Shown here in pieces: positions 36,598 through 45,559 of a stretch of DNA of 64,000 bases. The position numbers and the translations under genes were made by a program. Positions within the stretch are counted from its first letter, which is position 1. Each line of letters opens with the position of its first letter. The stretch comes from Clostridia bacterium (GTDB lineage Bacteria > Bacillota > Clostridia > Lutisporales > Lutisporaceae), in contig DASPIR010000012.1 in the NCBI GenBank assembly GCA_035628995.1, forward strand, positions 1 to 64,000. Direction: 5' to 3'. The notes below the pieces were generated by a model. The model was not told the origin of the DNA, did not search any database, and was given only the letters and a program-made list of their open reading frames with translations.

Positions 36598-37848
36598 ATG
36601 GAAGAGAAAATGCTAATACTAAAAATGCTCCAGGAGGGTAAGATAACAACCGATGAAGCGGTGAAGCTTTTGGAGGCTCTTGAGAAAAGCAGCGCAAGCG
36701 CAGCACCATCCGGTTCAAGGATAAATGAAATCAAAGATGAACTTGCTGCTAAGTTAAACGAGATGAAAATTGATGAGAAGCTGAATAAGTTTGGTGAGAA
36801 GGCTACAAAGTTCGCTGAAACCTTAGGCGAAAAGGCAGGCAAGCTCGCAGGACAATTTGGCGAAAATATGAGCTCAGAGAAGATCAACAGTAATACCGAA
36901 AAATTCACAGAAGAGTTCGCAAAAAGAATGGAAAGCCTCGGACAGGATATTGCCGAATCCACATCAAAATTAGCAGACACCTTTGCAAGCCAATTGGGCG
37001 GATTGTTTGAAACCGGCTATGAAAAGTTCAAATATAGCAGCAGTTATAACTATCCTGTGACGGAAGGAGCCAGTCTCTACCTCAGAACAAATAATTTTTC
37101 AATAAAGGTTAACCCCACCGAGGCCAAGGAAATTGTAGTGAATTTATATGCCAACTCCAGTCTGCCTCAATTGGTAATTGATGAATATTTCAAAGCCATA
37201 GTTGATGGAAGCAGCTACAGACTTTCATCAGATTTCCCTGGTAGAACCTGGGGTAAGATAGAGGTTCAACTGCCAAAGGGAATGGAAATATTAAGCTTTT
37301 CCACAGACAACGCAAAATCCGAGATAAACGATATGCAAGCCAAACTCATAAATTGCAGTACTTCAAATGGTAGAGTGGTCATAGCAAGGTGCAGTGCAGA
37401 TGAGATAGAAATACTTACTGATAATGAAAGAGTGCTTTTAGATGAGACTTCAGCAAGGACAGTAAATATAAGGACTTCAAACTCTAAAATTGCCATAGGG
37501 AATTGCCGCTTGGACAATGTAGATGCAAAGACGACCAATGGCTCAATTATGGTATCGACCTCTCGAAAGGGAGACTCTTTAAGCGCTAATTATATTCTCA
37601 GCACCTCCAACGGTAAAATTGATGTGGGGCTGGGTTCGTCAGAAGGCTTTGAGCACATGGTGGATGCACATACAACAATGGGCAGTATAACTGTTAACCT
37701 CGCAAATCTCACTTATTCAATGGATAAGAAGAGCATAGGCATGGAAAGTACTGCACAGGTAAAAAGCGAAGGCTTCGACACAGCCTCAAACAAGATTACG
37801 ATTAAAGCCAATACCTCCAATGCACCGATAAATATCGAAAAAAGCTAA
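36598..37848 (+). CDS. DUF4097 beta-strand repeat protein with SHOCT-like N-terminus
   Basis: The 416-residue protein begins with a helical motif (LKMLQEGKITTDEAVKLLEAL) shared with the preceding DUF2089 protein. A long coiled region (about 40-135) follows, and then a right-handed beta-helix-like DUF4097 domain (about 150-416) with repeated TSNGxI units. No signal or membrane segment is seen. YvlB/LiaX-like relatives act in envelope-stress responses. It is probably cotranscribed with DUF2089, and the LiaF-like gene faces it downstream. Confidence 0.8.
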   Translation: MEEKMLILKMLQEGKITTDEAVKLLEALEKSSASAAPSGSRINEIKDELAAKLNEMKIDEKLNKFGEKATKFAETLGEKAGKLAGQFGENMSSEKINSNTEKFTEEFAKRMESLGQDIAESTSKLADTFASQLGGLFETGYEKFKYSSSYNYPVTEGASLYLRTNNFSIKVNPTEAKEIVVNLYANSSLPQLVIDEYFKAIVDGSSYRLSSDFPGRTWGKIEVQLPKGMEILSFSTDNAKSEINDMQAKLINCSTSNGRVVIARCSADEIEILTDNERVLLDETSARTVNIRTSNSKIAIGNCRLDNVDAKTTNGSIMVSTSRKGDSLSANYILSTSNGKIDVGLGSSEGFEHMVDAHTTMGSITVNLANLTYSMDKKSIGMESTAQVKSEGFDTASNKITIKANTSNAPINIEKS

Positions 37849-37870
37849 TAAGAACTATTAAAACAGATTT

Positions 37871-37908
37871 AAAAAGGTAGAGCGTATTAAATACGTTCTA
37901 CCTTTTTT
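37871..37908 (+). terminator. Terminator after the DUF4097 gene
   Basis: AAAAAGGTAGAGCGTA pairs with TACGTTCTACCTTTTT and is followed by a T run. Confidence 0.85.
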
Positions 37909-37988
37909 TCTATTAACTATCCAACAATGGTATGCACTTATGGTAGCAGCCCTGTAATAGCCAAGGTGTACTTATACAAAGCTTGTTA

Positions 37989-38117
37989 ATGGTACTTAGG
38001 AACGTAGCCTTAGAAACAGTCGTATGTGAGGCAAGGATGCCGAGCAAGCCTTCAAGGTCAAGGATGACCATTTGAAGGCGTTAGACTTTTCTTAGGCGAA
38101 GTGAGTTAGTACCATCA
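37989..38117. other. Multi-hairpin element with two AGGA-loop hairpins
   Basis: An outer stem pairs ATGGTACT with AGTACCAT. Inside it, GCCTTAG pairs with CTTAGGC, AGTC with GACT, and two terminal hairpins follow: GGCA-AGGA-TGCC and a long GCCTTCAA/TTGAAGGC stem capped by GGTCA-AGGA-TGACC. Both terminal loops read CAAGGATG, matching the CsrA consensus core. It could be a non-coding RNA or a folded mobile repeat. It lies between converging genes and transcription is unproven. Confidence 0.4.
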
Positions 38118-38163
38118 AGATTCGTATAGCTATACCGTGCTATACATGACTGCTCTATTGTTG

Positions 38164-38796
38164 CTAAACCCTTTTTTTCAACCTGTTTATCAATATCAGC
38201 AACCCTATCGCAATCAGCGCTAAAGGCCAGATATAATCCCACTTCAATAACACCATGTTCCATGTGATTACTTCAAAGTTAAAAGCATAAGACAATATTC
38301 CAATAAGCAGCAATATTGACGCGGGGATCAGCGGCCAACTGGACCTGCCCATGTAAGCTATGAAATATATCGCATAAAATGAGAAACCCAGCAGCAGGAA
38401 TATAGATGAGCCAACAAGCCTGTCACTGAAGGTTCTAAGTAATATAAAGTATATCCCCAGGGCAGGGAGTATCATTCCCGGAAAGATAAAGCCCTGAATG
38501 TGTTTTCCGTAGTACATGAATATGAATATTATACCCAGTATTATAAGCACTGCTTCAAAAGTCACATCTATACGAAAGAATCTTATGTCACCCAAGATAG
38601 ACATCAAGCCTATGACTGTAAATATGCCTCCAAAAATAATAAAGGGGTGTTCTCTCTTAGTATAATATGCATAAAGCAACCCTAAACCCAGAAAAAGTGT
38701 AAACATACTTCCGGTGCCGATGTGGAAATTTCTCAAATATATGGATATGCCAAGGAGTATTAGTACCACCCCTATGGTAGTGTTTCTTTTACTCAT
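38164..38796 (-). CDS. LiaF/LiaI-like transmembrane protein
   Basis: The 210-residue protein is almost wholly hydrophobic, with about seven short membrane segments in LiaI-LiaF-TM-like pairs (GVVLILLGISIYL, ILPALGIYFILL, IWPLALIAIGLLILI). It probably senses or anchors envelope-stress components together with the converging DUF4097 product. It ends in a basic LKKRV. The ATG has AGGAG. The CvpA gene lies 15 bp upstream on the same strand. Confidence 0.72.
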   Translation of the reverse strand: MSKRNTTIGVVLILLGISIYLRNFHIGTGSMFTLFLGLGLLYAYYTKREHPFIIFGGIFTVIGLMSILGDIRFFRIDVTFEAVLIILGIIFIFMYYGKHIQGFIFPGMILPALGIYFILLRTFSDRLVGSSIFLLLGFSFYAIYFIAYMGRSSWPLIPASILLLIGILSYAFNFEVITWNMVLLKWDYIWPLALIAIGLLILINRLKKRV

Positions 38797-38811
38797 CTAT
38801 GCGACAACTCC

Positions 38812-39441
38812 TTACTTCTTTAATAAATCCAGGGCAGCAGACCATATCCATCCAAGTATAAAATTATAAGTATAGAAGTACTTGGCAAAGGTTGATCCTT
38901 CTATTCCGTTTGCAATTGCTGAAAGAGGTTTGATTGCTGTAGCAGGTGTTATTATAGTAAAAATAAGCATGATGATAAGGACATTCCTTGCAACGCCAAC
39001 GACTGCCCCTCCAATGCTATTTACTTCCCTTAGACCAGGTATTTCAACGACTCCAATCAAAAAACCCTCTGCGAAACCAAGTATTAATCTTACAACCAGA
39101 AAGATCATCAATACTGATATTGCATTTATTATTAGTACTGTGGCAAAAGAGTTCAAATCACTGGTAAAGTTTTTACTGATAGAAAAAACAGCGCTTTCTC
39201 CCACTGGTGCCAATATCATGCTTTTTGCAATGGCCTTTTCAGAAAGGAAGCTTGTTATTTTTTCTTCTATCGGAGTGTTTTCAACAAGAAATATTGTTAC
39301 TGCCTTATAATAGGTTTTAGCTACCATAATCGATGCCAGTAGGCATATAATGCTGGATATGGACATCACAAGCCCTTTCCTCAAACCAGAAATGACTCCC
39401 AAGACAAGAATTGCAATTATTCCATAATCAACCCAATTCAT
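38812..39441 (-). CDS. CvpA-family membrane protein
   Basis: The 209-residue protein has four membrane segments and the CvpA opening NWVDYGIIAILVLGVISGLRKG. It contains the family motif SIGGAVVGVARNVLI near residue 150. CvpA homologues relate to colicin V export in E. coli and to envelope integrity elsewhere; the role in Clostridia is undefined. AGGAGG precedes the ATG. Confidence 0.82.
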   Translation of the reverse strand: MNWVDYGIIAILVLGVISGLRKGLVMSISSIICLLASIMVAKTYYKAVTIFLVENTPIEEKITSFLSEKAIAKSMILAPVGESAVFSISKNFTSDLNSFATVLIINAISVLMIFLVVRLILGFAEGFLIGVVEIPGLREVNSIGGAVVGVARNVLIIMLIFTIITPATAIKPLSAIANGIEGSTFAKYFYTYNFILGWIWSAALDLLKK

Positions 39442-39458
39442 AAGTGCCTCCTAATTAA

Positions 39459-40556
39459 CTATTGATTGTACTCCAGCTGCTGGAGAGTTCTGTTCGATAC
39501 TATATATAACTTATCGTCCGAAGTCATATATACTCTGTTTATATCTGTATTGGACTTAAATCGTGCTATAAGCTCACCTTTTACCGTGAGCACCATTAGT
39601 TCATCGTTATAGTATACTATCAGACTGCTTTTCATCGGATATAATCCAAGGGGAGCGGCATTTATCTCTACACGGCTTAACTCCCGCATATTTGCATCGT
39701 AGCAAATGGAATAATGCTTTCCTTTATCCTGCAGAGCTATGGTGACGATATAATCACCCATAGCTACATTGCTGATTTTTCCTTTTATTTTGGTTTCCTC
39801 TTGCAGACTTCCATCATTTTTAAATATGTATACTGCGTTCTCTCCCATGGCAAGCAGCTTATTGTTTTTGCTGTATTTGAGATTTGAGATTATCTTGTTG
39901 TCGAAATTCTGGGCCCAAAGTATATCTCCTTTGAAGTTATAGGTTATTATTTTAGTTTTTATTGCTTCTGCCGATGTGTCCAATACAGATATCGAAAAAG
40001 CGCTGCTCCCTACTGAGAAGGAAAGTACATGAGCATTTTCCACTGAAATGTTTCCAGCTTTACTGCCACTTTGTGTAAATACTTCTGCAATACTCCCTGT
40101 CATACCCTTGTACTCCACTAAGAAACTGCCATTGTCCTCGGTGAATATATCAATGACCTCATAGGGGGCTTTATAGGTCCACAATAGCTTTCCCTGAAGC
40201 GAGTAATAATTGATGTTATTCAGAGAATCTATAATGATTATGCTTTCTCCTGCCTCAGCCAGCTTCATTATTTTACCCGGGAGCCTCTGGCTCCACGTAA
40301 CGTTTCCCTTTATATTCTTCACTCTCAAATTCGACCCTTGAGCCTCTACAAGCAAGTCCTTAACACAATATATAAGACTGCTGTTATTCGATACTGCCGC
40401 TACCGCCCCTGCAACTGACAGCTTTTCCTTCCCTTCCATTATGAAGGAGGATGTTTGTGCTGTTCTGCTGTTCACATACAAGAGAATTACAAGCACCAAT
40501 ATTGCTGCTAGCAGAAGAAATAGAGCAGTCTTTTTTTTTGCCCTTAAATTGCCCAA
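39459..40556 (-). CDS. DUF5711-like membrane-anchored beta-propeller protein
   Basis: The protein (about 365 residues) has one membrane segment near the N-terminus (about 10-28) and then PQQ-like repeats (LLWTYKAPYEVI, ILWAQNFDNKII and similar), which suggest a six- to eight-bladed propeller outside the cell. Function unknown. TTG at 40556 has GAGAGGTG at good spacing; the GTG three codons before overlaps it. It lies 17 bp upstream of cvpA and is likely cotranscribed. Confidence 0.72.
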   Translation of the reverse strand: MGNLRAKKKTALFLLLAAILVLVILLYVNSRTAQTSSFIMEGKEKLSVAGAVAAVSNNSSLIYCVKDLLVEAQGSNLRVKNIKGNVTWSQRLPGKIMKLAEAGESIIIIDSLNNINYYSLQGKLLWTYKAPYEVIDIFTEDNGSFLVEYKGMTGSIAEVFTQSGSKAGNISVENAHVLSFSVGSSAFSISVLDTSAEAIKTKIITYNFKGDILWAQNFDNKIISNLKYSKNNKLLAMGENAVYIFKNDGSLQEETKIKGKISNVAMGDYIVTIALQDKGKHYSICYDANMRELSRVEINAAPLGLYPMKSSLIVYYNDELMVLTVKGELIARFKSNTDINRVYMTSDDKLYIVSNRTLQQLEYNQ

Positions 40557-40840
40557 ATTAAGCACCTCTCATAATATATACGAATGACTTCATAAATAAT
40601 ATTCACGAATAATTTAATATAAATCGTCCAAAGAAGATTAGATTGTTAAGTGCAGACATATTGGACAACTTATTTTTGTTGATTTGTTCTAGTAATATAC
40701 TCTTGTGACTATCATAGATTATAAAACAATTATACAATAAATACTTGCTTGTCACACCTCATTTATTTTAAAACCGCTGAATTTACGTAATGTGTTTGGG
40801 TAATACTTTATATAAATATATTCATATAAAGGAGTTAGGA

Positions 40841-41500
40841 ATGTTGAAGGTTAAATTTGAGCGAACGATTGATGTTAATAAACCCTATTCCTTTTCTTAT
40901 TTTTGTAATTACTTTGAGGAATGCATGAACAAATTCTATGATGAGAGCTACAGCGATATTATAATTGTATGCATAGGAACTGACAGAGCAACCGGTGACT
41001 GCCTTGGACCTTTGATTGGCTATAAAGTAAAGGACATGAAATATTACAATGTACATGTATATGGAACCTTAGATGAGCCGGTACATGCAAAGAACCTTTG
41101 TGAATATATAGAGATTTTTAATAAATTTGATAATCCGTTCATTATAGCCATAGATGCATGCCTCGGCAGATTAGAAAGGATTGGTTTTGTAAATATTAAG
41201 GAAGGTCCATTATCTCCGGGATCAGGAGTGAATAAGAACCTACCCGCTATTGGACATGTAAATATCACAGGTATCGTAAATGTCGGGGGCTTCATGGAAA
41301 TTATGATATTGCAAAATACACGTCTGAGTGTAGTAATGAATATGGCAAACCTCGTTGCCAACGGCCTTAAATATAATATGTGGAAAATGAATAAAAAGGT
41401 TACTATGCCTGATGTGTCGGTGGTAAATCAGCAAATTGCTTCCACGCTGAACGAGAATATATATGTCAACAATGATTACGCAAGCTCAACTGAAAAATAA
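40841..41500 (+). CDS. yyaC: Spore protease YyaC (DUF1256)
   Basis: The 219-residue protein shows the family core IIIVCIGTDRATGDCLGPLIGYKV and IIAIDACLGRLERIG. YyaC belongs to the germination-protease (GPR)-like group and is found only in spore formers; in B. subtilis the gene is near spo0J. The ATG at 40841 with AAGGAG is the real start, and an upstream frame extension has no ribosome site. It runs against its minus-strand neighbours and ends at a strong hairpin. Confidence 0.88.
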   Translation: MLKVKFERTIDVNKPYSFSYFCNYFEECMNKFYDESYSDIIIVCIGTDRATGDCLGPLIGYKVKDMKYYNVHVYGTLDEPVHAKNLCEYIEIFNKFDNPFIIAIDACLGRLERIGFVNIKEGPLSPGSGVNKNLPAIGHVNITGIVNVGGFMEIMILQNTRLSVVMNMANLVANGLKYNMWKMNKKVTMPDVSVVNQQIASTLNENIYVNNDYASSTEK

Positions 41501-41524
41501 AAGCGGCACACGCCGCTTTTATTT
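41497..41524. terminator. Bidirectional terminator (yyaC / HD-GYP)
   Basis: AAAAGCGGC pairs with GCCGCTTTT. It overlaps the yyaC stop and precedes the HD-GYP stop, so it serves both converging genes. Confidence 0.85.
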
Positions 41525-43037
41525 ATTCTACCGCTTCATATATATCACAGAACTCCTTATGCCGATTCTTGAATATCTCCAATATCTGCGGATCGAAATG
41601 TTGTGGCATCACCCTTCCATCTCCTTTTGTAATTATATCAAAGGCAGTTGAGTGTCCATATGCAGGCTTGTATACCCTTTCAGTTCTGAGAGCGTCATAT
41701 ATGTCTGCCATCGCCACAATTCTGCCCGAAAGGGGAATTTCTTCTCCTGCCTTCCCGAATGGGTACCCTGAACCATCATACTTCTCATGATGACTTATAG
41801 CTATTTCAGATGCCATTGCAAGCTGTGGTGAATCACCTATTATCTTGGCGCCATAAATCGTATGGCTTTTCATTATATCAAACTCATCTATTGTAAGCTT
41901 GCCTGGCTTTATCAGTATGTTCTTTGGCACTGAGAGCTTGCCTACATCATGCATCTGTGCAGAGAATGCAATTGTATCCTTGAACTTCTTATCGAGCCTC
42001 AGACTCTCTGCTATCAGCTTGGAGTACGCATTCACCCTCTTTATATGCATTCCTGTGTCGTCGTCATTTACCTCCGAAGCTCTCGACAAGGCATTTACTG
42101 TATATATAAATGCAGAGTTTACTTTATTCATCTGACTGTATATGTTCTGAATGAGATTGTAGTTTATGCAGAGCTCCTTTATGATTCCTGCATCAAACTG
42201 TGAAACACTACTTTCATAGTTGACCCCTAGTATCGCTGTATCTGTTGTGATATAGCCGGCGAAGTTAGATATTTTTCCAAGTCTGCGCCTCAATTCTTCA
42301 TCAAAAATACTTTCACTGCTATCCAAATCAGAGTGTTCCTGCTTGTCGCAGTTCATATAGAAGGCGTTTTCTAACTCACTAATTGAACCAAACAACTTAT
42401 TTACATCCATAAGTGCTATAGCATCCTTATCCTTAACCATCACACCATCGCCGCACGAATATACCTCCACCGAAGTCGCATCTACTTGCCGGCTTGCAAT
42501 TAATATGTTTCCAGGCATATTTATCAATTGCCCGTTATCAGTAAAAACACATTTTAAGAGCATATCTATAGACTCAAAATAAAGAAACTCATTGCCTATG
42601 AATTTCTTTAATAAGCTGTCTGTCTTGCTGTTTATCAGATCATTAATGCTGTAGCACTGCTTTATGCCAGTGTATTTACTCTTAAAGTCTGTAAAGATCT
42701 TTAATATATTAGGAAGGTTTGTCCCTATTTCTGACTTGTGCATGTAATATTCCATGGCTGCATCTACATAAGGCAGGGTCATCCTCTCTTTTGAATGCAG
42801 AGCCAGTACTGGAATATAATTGTCTGAATCTGACATGTATATTGATTTATATATGGTATAGTCATACTCGTCCAGGTCCACAATTATTGCTACAGGATTA
42901 AACTTATATATGTACATCATTAATTTTGTTTGATTAAATTTCTGTCGTGTTATTTCATACCTATTCAACAGTCTGCTGATTTTTAAATGAAGCTCCGAGT
43001 CATTTGTAAGTAGAAGTATATTTCCGGCGTAATGCAT
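41523..43037 (-). CDS. HD-GYP domain phosphodiesterase with receiver-like N-terminus
   Basis: The 504-residue protein has a degenerate receiver-like domain (about 1-120), a linker of unknown type, and an HD-GYP domain (about 310-504). That domain has HDVGKLSVP, HHEKYDGSGYP and AMADIYDALRTERVYKPA, the full metal and GYP signature of c-di-GMP phosphodiesterases. The receiver lacks the usual DD pair, so phosphorylation is unlikely. AGGAGG precedes the ATG. A diguanylate cyclase gene lies directly upstream. Confidence 0.85.
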   Translation of the reverse strand: MHYAGNILLLTNDSELHLKISRLLNRYEITRQKFNQTKLMMYIYKFNPVAIIVDLDEYDYTIYKSIYMSDSDNYIPVLALHSKERMTLPYVDAAMEYYMHKSEIGTNLPNILKIFTDFKSKYTGIKQCYSINDLINSKTDSLLKKFIGNEFLYFESIDMLLKCVFTDNGQLINMPGNILIASRQVDATSVEVYSCGDGVMVKDKDAIALMDVNKLFGSISELENAFYMNCDKQEHSDLDSSESIFDEELRRRLGKISNFAGYITTDTAILGVNYESSVSQFDAGIIKELCINYNLIQNIYSQMNKVNSAFIYTVNALSRASEVNDDDTGMHIKRVNAYSKLIAESLRLDKKFKDTIAFSAQMHDVGKLSVPKNILIKPGKLTIDEFDIMKSHTIYGAKIIGDSPQLAMASEIAISHHEKYDGSGYPFGKAGEEIPLSGRIVAMADIYDALRTERVYKPAYGHSTAFDIITKGDGRVMPQHFDPQILEIFKNRHKEFCDIYEAVE

Positions 43038-43261
43038 AAAGTGTCCTCCTCCAAATATTGCAACATATATGCTATTTATTTATAATTATTAATTATGATT
43101 CATATATATGAAATTTTACCAAATTTACATAATAAGAACCATACTATTATATGAAATGTTCTTTTTATTATGTAATATGTCACATTATGATGAAATTTGT
43201 TAATTTACATAAGCATACACACTCCGGTTGGAATGTGTATCTTATTAATAAGTTAAAAGAG

Positions 43262-44434
43262 CTAAGCGTGAGAAATGGTATTTTTCCCTCTATTCTTTGA
43301 TTTATATAAGCCCTTGTCTGCTGCAGATATCAGGTCTTTTACCGTTTGTCCGTCATGGGGATAAGTCGATATGCCAATGGATACAGTGAACTTAGGATTG
43401 CTTGTCTCATTTACCTTCTTCTTGAAACGTTCGGCAACAAATTTGGCTTCGTTTTCTGCTAAGGATGGAAGTACTATTACGAACTCGTCTCCACCATACC
43501 TTCCCAGAAAATCAACCTCCCTAATATTGCTCGAGGCAATATTAGCAAGGGTCTTTAGGCACAAATCCCCTGTTACATGCCCCAGGGAATCATTTATAGT
43601 TTTAAAATTGTCTATATCAAACATAAGTATTGAAAAGACTTCTTCTTTTTTGCTGTTAATAATCTTCTCTATTATATTAAGTATGGTGATTTTATTAAAG
43701 GATTTGGTAAGCAGGTCTGTCTTGGACATCTCCAGCAGCCTTTCGTTTGACCGTTCTATTTCAAACACCCTTTTCTTTACCTCTTTGTTGAGAGAACGCT
43801 CCATTGTATCTATAAGCTTCTCTGACTCATCAATTCTTTTTATATAAGCATTATAGGTTGTTTTATAAAAGTAGAGAAAAAAGGCAGTGTAAGCGCTCAT
43901 CTTGACAATAAGTGCTGCTTCCCTGACATATGCCTGTCCTTCAAAAAAACCTAACAGTATTCCTGCAAGCCATATGGACAATGGTATCATCAATTTTTGC
44001 TCAATGTTTCTTTTTTTAATGTATATTATTGCTGTACTGATGCATGCGGCTATTAATATATTCCGTACAATAACTGAAAAGGAAAAGTATATGAATTGCT
44101 CTGACTGAATTGAATATGCAGCAAGCAGTAAAGGAAAAATAACAATCATATATGTTTTTATATAATGGTTCTTTGTATTGTATGGATGAAGTAAAAGCAG
44201 GAGAATGCCTGCAGATAAACAAAACTCAGAAAGCGATAGTGCAAGACTTGCGGTCGTATCGGCAGAAAAAAGAAAAGTGAAACTGCATAAACCAAAAGGA
44301 ATAAAGAAAACGAATCCCAAAAGCTTGAAGCGAGATACTGATTTATTCATGCTCATGGTATATACTACGTTGAGAAAAGAAGAGCACATTATTATTAGAA
44401 ATAATATTTTGTCATATATATCAGTGTAATACAT
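43262..44434 (-). CDS. Membrane GGDEF diguanylate cyclase
   Basis: The 390-residue protein has six or seven membrane segments (about 8-200), a coiled linker (about 205-235) and a GGDEF domain with intact RYGGDEF. The REVD five residues before the RYGGDEF motif fits an inhibitory I-site (RxxD), so product feedback is likely. It should make c-di-GMP. ATG follows GGAGGGGG. Facing the HD-GYP gene on the same strand 220 bp away, it completes a make-and-break pair. Confidence 0.9.
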   Translation of the reverse strand: MYYTDIYDKILFLIIMCSSFLNVVYTMSMNKSVSRFKLLGFVFFIPFGLCSFTFLFSADTTASLALSLSEFCLSAGILLLLLHPYNTKNHYIKTYMIVIFPLLLAAYSIQSEQFIYFSFSVIVRNILIAACISTAIIYIKKRNIEQKLMIPLSIWLAGILLGFFEGQAYVREAALIVKMSAYTAFFLYFYKTTYNAYIKRIDESEKLIDTMERSLNKEVKKRVFEIERSNERLLEMSKTDLLTKSFNKITILNIIEKIINSKKEEVFSILMFDIDNFKTINDSLGHVTGDLCLKTLANIASSNIREVDFLGRYGGDEFVIVLPSLAENEAKFVAERFKKKVNETSNPKFTVSIGISTYPHDGQTVKDLISAADKGLYKSKNRGKNTISHA

Positions 44435-44689
44435 GGCGTGCCCCCTCCATTCATCATATTTCTAGCTATATAATATATCGAATAAACGAACTAAAAAGTT
44501 AAATATTATATTTCCTTTACATTTCGAGCCTTATAGTCGTTGAATTAATTATCTTTTTTTAATATTATTATACCATAATATAGTAATATTGTTTGAGAAA
44601 TTTGTCAGTATTTGTGCTATGATAGTACCTCGTTATTATTCTTAAGTCTTTCTCCCGATGCAGAGACGATAGGATCAGCTAATTATAAA

Positions 44690-44739
44690 TAGAAGAGTTT
44701 AAGCCCCTGCTTATATCAGAGGACTATAAACTCTTCTAT
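44690..44739 (-). terminator. Hairpin at the 3' end of the YkuS-like gene
   Basis: AGAAGAGTTTA pairs with TAAACTCTTCT. The right arm lies within the last codons of the YkuS-like gene. The T-content after it on the minus strand is only moderate, so a terminator is likely but not certain. Confidence 0.5.
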
Positions 44740-44992
44740 CTAATATACGGATGATATCTTCTATTGATTTGTTTGTTACATTTACCAACAAAGCCCCATA
44801 TGATATGTTTCCACTTATCGAAGCAGAAACTGCAGATGGAACATTATTTACCTCATAGTATGGATGTGTATCTACTTCTTTGTAGAGGACTGCGTCAGCG
44901 ACCCTATTCTCTCCTATATAGAATACTTCATTACCCCTACTTTCAAGTTCCTCTTTGATGTTATCCAAATCTCTCTGTATAGCAATTACCAT
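44711..44992 (-). CDS. YkuS-like (UPF0180) small protein
   Basis: The 93-residue protein has the pattern of YkuS/UPF0180 proteins: an N-terminal VIAIQRDLDNIKEELESRGNEV, a central strand-rich part and a C-terminal VNVTNKSIEDIIRIL. Function unknown. TGGAGGTG precedes the ATG. It is 49 bp downstream of the DUF4446 gene. Confidence 0.7.
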   Translation of the reverse strand: MVIAIQRDLDNIKEELESRGNEVFYIGENRVADAVLYKEVDTHPYYEVNNVPSAVSASISGNISYGALLVNVTNKSIEDIIRILDRRVYSPLI

Positions 44993-45041
44993 AAAAAAAC
45001 ACCTCCATATATTAGTATCCTATGAAGGTGTCATTTTTATT

Positions 45042-45548
45042 CTATATTTGAGTACCTTTCAAGCTCCTATTAAGTACCAATTCCTCTTCAACAGAAAGCG
45101 GATACTTAGATGTTCCTTTAGATATAGGCTTTGCATAGTTAACGGACTCATTCCTACCATATATACCCGTTATTATTATGCCGTCATTGAAATTATCAAG
45201 CATTGCAATAGAATAACTCAAATCACTTCCCGTATCACTAAACGCATTATATCTTACTATATTACACTTCTGAATGCCCTTATCCATTTGGTTCTTTAGA
45301 TTTACAAGCTCCTCGTTCATTATGTTAACCCGTTCTACTGCTGCCTCAATGTCAGTAATATGATCCAGCAGCATGTTTTCGAAGTTTTTCCCAGAGGAAC
45401 CTCTTGTAAACTTCTTATACTTTCCGGCCAACGAGGCAAATTTAAAAGATAATACTATGTTCCATATTAGTACGATTAAAATTAGAGTTATAATAGCAAT
45501 AATAATTATATTACTGTACTCTCTTAATAAAGTTTCTAGTGTGCTCAT
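45042..45548 (-). CDS. DUF4446 family membrane protein
   Basis: The 168-residue protein has one N-terminal membrane segment (about 12-33). A coiled region (about 55-85, DHITDIEAAVERVNIMNEELVNLK) follows, then a compact C-terminal part (YNAFSDTGSDLSYSIAMLDNFNDGIIITGIYGR). This pattern is DUF4446, whose genes sit near parB in many Clostridia. Function unknown; a link to chromosome segregation is only by position. Confidence 0.78.
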   Translation of the reverse strand: MSTLETLLREYSNIIIIAIITLILIVLIWNIVLSFKFASLAGKYKKFTRGSSGKNFENMLLDHITDIEAAVERVNIMNEELVNLKNQMDKGIQKCNIVRYNAFSDTGSDLSYSIAMLDNFNDGIIITGIYGRNESVNYAKPISKGTSKYPLSVEEELVLNRSLKGTQI

Positions 45549-45559
45549 TCTCTACTCCC

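Noticed and set aside
38081-38263. 60-codon frame on the minus strand
   Set aside because: It overlaps the LiaF-like gene end and the hairpin element, without a ribosome site.
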